Source: Bacteroides sp. CAG:545
Lineage (GTDB): Bacteria; Bacteroidota; Bacteroidia; Bacteroidales; UBA932
Length of the DNA stretch: 19,126 bases
Assembly (NCBI GenBank): GCA_000432515.1
Contig: HF996046.1
Location: 1-19,126, forward strand
Direction of reading: 5' to 3'
Of this stretch, positions 14,583-19,126 are shown in pieces. Each line of letters begins with the position of its first letter. Positions within the stretch are counted from its first letter, which is position 1. Both the position numbers and the translations under genes were made by a program. Below the pieces are notes generated by a model, which did not search any database, had not been told where the DNA came from, and worked only from the letters and a program-made list of their open reading frames with translations.

Positions 14583-17201
14583 ATGATGACCTCTAACGAG
14601 ATACGACAGAAATTTCTGGACTTTTTTGCATCAAAGGGCCACACCATTGTCCCTTCTGCACCGATGGTCGTAAAGAACGACCCTACACTTATGTTTACCA
14701 ATGCCGGAATGAACCAGTTCAAGGACATTTTCCTCGGCAATGTTACACCTAAGACACACAGAGCCACCGATTCACAGAAATGCCTCCGCGTGAGCGGAAA
14801 GCACAATGACCTCGAGGAGGTGGGACACGATTCCTATCACCATACGATGTTCGAGATGCTCGGAAACTGGAGCTTCGGCGACTATTTCAAGACTGAGGCC
14901 ATCTCCTGGGCTTGGGAACTTCTCACGGAAGTTTACAAGATAGACAAGACAAAACTCTATGCCACCGTATTCGAGGGTTCCAAGGAAGATGGGACATCCC
15001 TCGACGAGGAGGCCCGACAGACATGGCTGAAATATCTCCCGGAAGACCACGTTCTTCTAGGAGATAAACACGACAACTTCTGGGAAATGGGTGACACAGG
15101 TCCATGCGGCCCATGCAGTGAAATCCACATTGACCTTAGAAGCGACGAGGAAATCGCAGCTGTTCCGGGACGTGAGCTTGTCAACAAGAGCAATCCTCTC
15201 GTCATTGAAATCTGGAACCTCGTGTTCATGCAGTACAACAGGAAGGCAAACGGCGAGCTTGAACTCCTGCCGAACCACAACATTGATACGGGTATGGGCT
15301 TCGAGAGGCTCTGCATGGTACTTCAGGGCAAGAAGAGCAACTACGATACGGACGTGTTCACGGGAATGATCAGCAAGATCGAGGAACTTTCAGGTCACGG
15401 TTATCACGAGTCTGAGGATACTGAGGTGGCAATGAGGGTGATTGCCGACCATATCAGGGCCATCAGTTTCTCAATCGCTGACGGCCAGCTTCCTTCAAAC
15501 GTGAAGGCCGGCTATGTGATCCGCCGAATCCTCAGAAGGGCAGTCCGTTACGGTTATACGTTCCTCGGATTCAACGAGCCGTTCCTCTGCCGTCTCGTAC
15601 AGCAGCTTGCCGATGACATGGGCGGTGCATATCCGGAACTCAGAACTCAGCAGAAACTCATTGAAAGCGTCATAAGAGAAGAGGAGTTCGCATTCCTAAG
15701 GACATTGGACCGCGGCATCAGACTCATGGATGACTATCTTGCGAAAGCGGCTGAGACCAAGGTGATTGACGGTAAGGATGCATTCGTGCTCTACGATACA
15801 TACGGCTTCCCGATTGACCTTACTGAGCTGATCGCTTCCGAGAAGGGCTATAAGGTGGACCTCGAGGCGTTCAATGTGGAACTTCAGAAACAGAAGGATC
15901 GTGCGCGTCAGGCCACGTCCAACGAATTCGGTGACTGGATACAGTATCACAACGGCGAGGAGGAAGAGTTCCTCGGCTACGATTACACCGACATTGACGG
16001 GGCGAGCCTCATCAAGCAGCGCACCGTAAAGCAGAAGAACAAGGTCATGTTCCAGCTTGTCTTCGACCGCACTCCGTTCTATGCGGAAATGGGCGGCCAG
16101 GTAGGCGACACCGGATATATAGAGTCCGAAAGCGGTGAAAGGATCAAGATTCTGGACACCGTGAAGGAGAACAACCTCACGATCCATATAGCAGAGCGTA
16201 TTCCTTCAGACTGCTCAGAGTCATTCTCGCTTCATGTCGATGCCGCGAGAAGGCTGAAAATCACGAACAACCATACTGCAACCCATCTTCTCGACAGGGC
16301 GTTGAGAGAGGTGCTCGGCACACACGTTGAGCAGAAAGGTTCGTATGTATGCCCTGACTATCTCCGTTTCGACTTCTCGCATTTCTCCAAAATGACCGAC
16401 GAGGAGCTCGAAAAAGTGGAGAAGAGGGTCAATGAACTGATCCGCGCCAATTATCCTCTCGTGGAAAAGAGGGACGCGACAATGGAAGAGGCCAATGCAA
16501 TGGGCGCAATCGCATTGTTCGGTGAAAAATACGGCGACAAGGTCAGAGTCGTGAAATTCGGCGACGCTGTGGAGCTTTGCGGCGGAACACATGCGCAGGC
16601 GACCGGACAGATCGGTACATTCATCATCCTGTCTGAAGGCGCTGTGGCTGCAGGAGTAAGACGTATTGAGGCCGTTACAGGCGAGGCAGCATGGATGCAT
16701 ACCCGTGCTCTCTTGGAGACATTGAAAAATGCAAAAGCGTTCTTCAACAATACCCCGGACCTCGGTGAGGCTATCCGTAAGGTCCTCGACGAGAATACCG
16801 GCTACAAGAAGGAGATTGAAGGATTCGTTCAGGAAAAGACCGCGCGTCTTGCTGAGAAGCTTTCCAAGGAGGCTTCCGAAATCAATGGACTGAAAGTGGT
16901 CAAGTTCACCAACAGCGTGGACCCTGCATTGATAAAAGGCGTGGCAGGACTTCTCCAGAAGCAGTCTGAGAACTTCGTGTTTGCCGCTGCATTTGAATAT
17001 GCGGAGAAACCGAACCTCGTGCTCATGTACTCTCCGGACCTTGTTGCCAAAGGAAAGAATGCAGGCAAGGATATCCGCGAGGCTGCCAAATTCATCCTCG
17101 GCGGCGGTGGCGGACAGCCTGGACTCGCAACCGCGGGCGGCAAGAATGTTGCAGGGCTGAAGGACGCTCTCGACAAGCTTGTAGAAATAGCGACAGCTTA
17201 G
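14583..17201 (+). CDS. alaS: Alanyl-tRNA synthetase
   Basis: An 872-residue cytoplasmic enzyme that charges tRNA-Ala and hydrolyses mischarged Ser- and Gly-tRNA-Ala. The N-terminal class II catalytic core begins EIRQKFLDFFASKGHTIVPS and contains the family stretch FTNAGMNQFKDIFLG, SQKCLRVSGKHNDLEEVGHD and the GDTGPCGPCSEIHID loop. The editing domain carries the zinc ligands HTATH (His564, His568) and CGGTH (Cys666, His670). The C-terminal C-Ala/DHHA1 part ends FILGGGGGQPGLATAGGKN. Length matches the usual 870-880. Two ATGs are adjacent (14583 and 14586) and either could be used. It lies 32 bp before the LptG gene, probably in one transcript. Confidence 0.97.
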   Translation: MMTSNEIRQKFLDFFASKGHTIVPSAPMVVKNDPTLMFTNAGMNQFKDIFLGNVTPKTHRATDSQKCLRVSGKHNDLEEVGHDSYHHTMFEMLGNWSFGDYFKTEAISWAWELLTEVYKIDKTKLYATVFEGSKEDGTSLDEEARQTWLKYLPEDHVLLGDKHDNFWEMGDTGPCGPCSEIHIDLRSDEEIAAVPGRELVNKSNPLVIEIWNLVFMQYNRKANGELELLPNHNIDTGMGFERLCMVLQGKKSNYDTDVFTGMISKIEELSGHGYHESEDTEVAMRVIADHIRAISFSIADGQLPSNVKAGYVIRRILRRAVRYGYTFLGFNEPFLCRLVQQLADDMGGAYPELRTQQKLIESVIREEEFAFLRTLDRGIRLMDDYLAKAAETKVIDGKDAFVLYDTYGFPIDLTELIASEKGYKVDLEAFNVELQKQKDRARQATSNEFGDWIQYHNGEEEEFLGYDYTDIDGASLIKQRTVKQKNKVMFQLVFDRTPFYAEMGGQVGDTGYIESESGERIKILDTVKENNLTIHIAERIPSDCSESFSLHVDAARRLKITNNHTATHLLDRALREVLGTHVEQKGSYVCPDYLRFDFSHFSKMTDEELEKVEKRVNELIRANYPLVEKRDATMEEANAMGAIALFGEKYGDKVRVVKFGDAVELCGGTHAQATGQIGTFIILSEGAVAAGVRRIEAVTGEAAWMHTRALLETLKNAKAFFNNTPDLGEAIRKVLDENTGYKKEIEGFVQEKTARLAEKLSKEASEINGLKVVKFTNSVDPALIKGVAGLLQKQSENFVFAAAFEYAEKPNLVLMYSPDLVAKGKNAGKDIREAAKFILGGGGGQPGLATAGGKNVAGLKDALDKLVEIATA

Positions 17202-17233
17202 AATCAGCCGTAACACAGACAAAGGAGTAAGGA

Positions 17234-19126
17234 ATGAAGAAACTCGACCAGTTCATCATCAAATCATTTTTGGGACCGTTCTTCGGTATCCTGATGGTGG
17301 TCGTGTTCATTCTCATGCTCCAATACCTGTGGCTATATATAGATGAGCTCGTAGGTAAAGGCTTGGGACTCAGGATTATACTTGAGTTCCTCGGATGGGG
17401 CAGCGCCACTATGCTGCCGCTTTCCCTTCCGCTTGCCACACTTCTCGCTTCTGTGATGACAGTGGGGCAGATGGCCGAGAACAACGAGCTTATCGCCATG
17501 AAATCTGCCGGCATATCATTGACAAGAGTCCTTACACCTCTTATAATATGTGCCGGCATAATCAGTATCCTTGCATTTTTTGCGGTCAACAACCTCGTCC
17601 CGGTCGCCTACAACAAGATTTTCACGCTTCGTGATGACATCGGAAAGACAAAGGAGGAAATCAATATCCCTACCGGAACTTTCTACGACGGCATTGACGG
17701 ATATGTGCTGAGAATCGACTCGAAGGACGACAAGACGAATATGATGCACGGAATTCTGGTCTATGACCATACCGCGGGCAAGGGCAATGTCAGCCTTACG
17801 ATCGCGGATTCCGCAATGCTCAAGATGTCCAAGAGCAAGGATTACCTCACGTTCCAGATGTTCAGCGGAATAAATTATTCCGAGACGAACAAGATGAATT
17901 ACAGGGATACCTCGCTGCAGCTGCAGAAGACCAATTTCCGCAACCAGAAGATGATAATCCCGTTGCAGAACTACGCCTTCCAGAAGTCTGAGAAGTCCAA
18001 GTTCGGCGACCAGGTAAGGGCAATGAACCTTACACAGCTCGGTCACGGAAAGGATTCCCTTACACATCTGAACGATTCCACATGGGCTGTGAATACGGCA
18101 TCATTCTTCTCCAGACGCATCCTCAGGTTTGCGAACCAGCTGGATACTGCAAGCCATTTCCAGGGTACGACATTGTTCGACAGGAGCAAACTGAAAAAAT
18201 GGGGCAGCAAGGAGGAGGAACTCAGCGCGTACCGCAATGCCGAGAATATGGCAATCGAGTATTGCACCGCTGTAAGCAGCTATGAGAATGATGTTTACGG
18301 TTATATCTACATCCTCAGACGTACGGACGTGGAACTGCTCAAGAAGTTCGCGGAGGCATTGGCCTGTTTCATCCTTTTCTTCATCGGAGCGCCTCTCGGG
18401 GCATTTATCCGGAAAGGCGGACTGGGCGTCTCTGCCATCATCGCCGTCCTGTTCTTCGTACTGTACTGGGTAGTCGATATTACCGGAACAAAACTGGCAC
18501 GCGACGGAGCTATTACAGCAGCTGCCGGAGTATTCATATCCACCATTGTCCTGGCACCGCTCGGAGCATATTTCACGTGGAAGGCAGCGCACGATTCGGC
18601 AATCTTCAATACGGAGAATTTCGGTTCATGGTGGAGAAAAATCAAGAGCAAGTTTATGAGCATATTCAGAAAGACAAGAATTGTCTATATGGGAACGCCG
18701 GAGTTCGCGGTTGCTCCTCTCAAGGCCCTCATTGAGGCCAAGTACAATGTCGTAGGTGTGGTGACCGTGGCTGACAAGCCGAGCGGAAGAGGATTGAAGG
18801 TCAATGAGAGTGCTGTGAAGAAGTTCGCAGTGGAGAACAATATCCCTGTCCTCCAGCCGCTCAAGCTCAAGGATCCTGAATTCCTGAAGCAGCTCGCAGC
18901 ATTCAAGGCAGACCTTTTCGTGGTCGTCGCATTCCGCATGCTGCCGCAGGAAGTCTGGGCAATGCCGAAGCTCGGCACGTTCAATCTCCATGCAGCTCTT
19001 CTGCCTCAGTACCGTGGCGCTGCTCCTATCAACTGGGCAGTGATCAACGGCGAGAAGATGACAGGTGTGACTACCTTCATGATAGACAAGGACATTGACA
19101 CCGGCGGGATTATGCTCAGGCAGGAA
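17234..19126 (+). CDS. lptG: LptG-type LPS-export permease fused in frame to methionyl-tRNA formyltransferase (3' end outside window)
   Basis: One frame runs from ATG 17234 to the window end with no stop (631 codons, checked codon by codon). Residues 1-474 are an LptF/LptG (YjgP/YjgQ) permease: three N-terminal helices (about 14-36, 55-76, 102-122) with the coupling stretch QMAENNELIAMKSAGISLTR, a large periplasmic beta domain (about 125-365), three more helices (about 376-394, 397-417, 426-446) and a cytoplasmic tail FNTENFGSWWRKIKSKF. This half would pass lipopolysaccharide from the inner membrane to the Lpt bridge, powered by LptB. Residue 475 onward is Fmt, which formylates Met-tRNAfMet. 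Both the LptG C-terminus and Fmt belong in the cytoplasm, so a fusion is topologically sensible. The start is preceded by AAAGGAGTAAGGA, one of the few purine-rich, SD-like leaders here. Confidence 0.85.
   Translation, partial: MKKLDQFIIKSFLGPFFGILMVVVFILMLQYLWLYIDELVGKGLGLRIILEFLGWGSATMLPLSLPLATLLASVMTVGQMAENNELIAMKSAGISLTRVLTPLIICAGIISILAFFAVNNLVPVAYNKIFTLRDDIGKTKEEINIPTGTFYDGIDGYVLRIDSKDDKTNMMHGILVYDHTAGKGNVSLTIADSAMLKMSKSKDYLTFQMFSGINYSETNKMNYRDTSLQLQKTNFRNQKMIIPLQNYAFQKSEKSKFGDQVRAMNLTQLGHGKDSLTHLNDSTWAVNTASFFSRRILRFANQLDTASHFQGTTLFDRSKLKKWGSKEEELSAYRNAENMAIEYCTAVSSYENDVYGYIYILRRTDVELLKKFAEALACFILFFIGAPLGAFIRKGGLGVSAIIAVLFFVLYWVVDITGTKLARDGAITAAAGVFISTIVLAPLGAYFTWKAAHDSAIFNTENFGSWWRKIKSKFMSIFRKTRIVYMGTPEFAVAPLKALIEAKYNVVGVVTVADKPSGRGLKVNESAVKKFAVENNIPVLQPLKLKDPEFLKQLAAFKADLFVVVAFRMLPQEVWAMPKLGTFNLHAALLPQYRGAAPINWAVINGEKMTGVTTFMIDKDIDTGGIMLRQE
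18656..19126 (+). other. fmt: Methionyl-tRNA formyltransferase module with candidate internal start (partial)
   Basis: From Met475 of the long frame the sequence reads MSIFRKTRIVYMGTPEFAV, the normal start of a stand-alone Fmt. Family motifs follow: DKPSGRG, NIPVLQP, VVAFRMLP, GTFNLHAALLPQYRGAAPIN and IDKDIDTGG. The residues matching E. coli Asn106, His108 and Asp144 are Asn584, His586 and Asp622 of the fusion, with identical spacing. Formyl-THF would be the donor for Met-tRNAfMet formylation. About half of the enzyme lies beyond the window. If translation also starts at ATG 18656, a free Fmt is made as well; the bases before that ATG (ATCAAGAGCAAGTTT) show no strong ribosome-binding sequence. 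Confidence 0.88.

Noticed and set aside
16221..17222. 333-codon open frame antisense to alaS
   Set aside because: It mirrors alaS codon structure, is rich in Cys, Leu and His without any recognisable domain, and overlaps a certain gene completely.

Overview
The window looks like chromosomal DNA of a member of the Bacteroidales (phylum Bacteroidota). The support is the DUF4271–hemD–rnpA–yidD gene order, promoter-like TAnnTTTG boxes in place of sigma70 -35/-10 boxes, general absence of Shine-Dalgarno sequences, a large bacterial alpha-2-macroglobulin, and remnants of the Rpn/PD-(D/E)XK nuclease-transposase family common in gut Bacteroidales. Family and genus cannot be fixed from this stretch. 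Almost all intact genes run rightwards.

Left part (1–1142): an Rpn-type nuclease gene entering from the left edge is broken by a 137-bp tandem duplication. A small SUI1/eIF1-like gene follows, then a repeat-scarred spacer. Next comes a tight four-gene cluster (1143–3535): a DUF4271 membrane protein, uroporphyrinogen-III synthase, RNase P protein with an unusual repetitive acidic tail, and YidD. It mixes heme synthesis, tRNA processing and membrane-protein insertion, as is usual in this phylum. A separate promoter then drives a secreted FAD-dependent oxidoreductase (3580–5460), which ends at a strong hairpin terminator.

Scar region (5485–6239): a second nuclease remnant (C-terminal part only, with 12-bp tandem repeats), a perfect hairpin, and a frameshifted antisense remnant of what looks like a GH116-type glycosidase. 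It has been a site of repeated insertion and decay.

Right part: a Zn/Cd/Pb-type P1B ATPase (6240–8078), a 1862-residue alpha-2-macroglobulin that lacks the thioester motif (8214–13802), a palindromic intergenic element, a cytoplasmic FKBP-type prolyl isomerase (13924–14328), and alaS (14583–17201) behind its own leader. The last reading frame (17234 to the window end) is the most striking: an LptG-type lipopolysaccharide-export permease runs without any stop codon into methionyl-tRNA formyltransferase (Fmt) with its catalytic residues intact. This is either a real LptG–Fmt fusion or an in-frame pair with internal initiation at Met475.

On a global scale the pentamer CAATG/CATTG is several-fold over-represented on both strands, in several reading frames and in at least one intergenic spacer. 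No CRISPR array, tRNA, rRNA or complete insertion sequence was seen.
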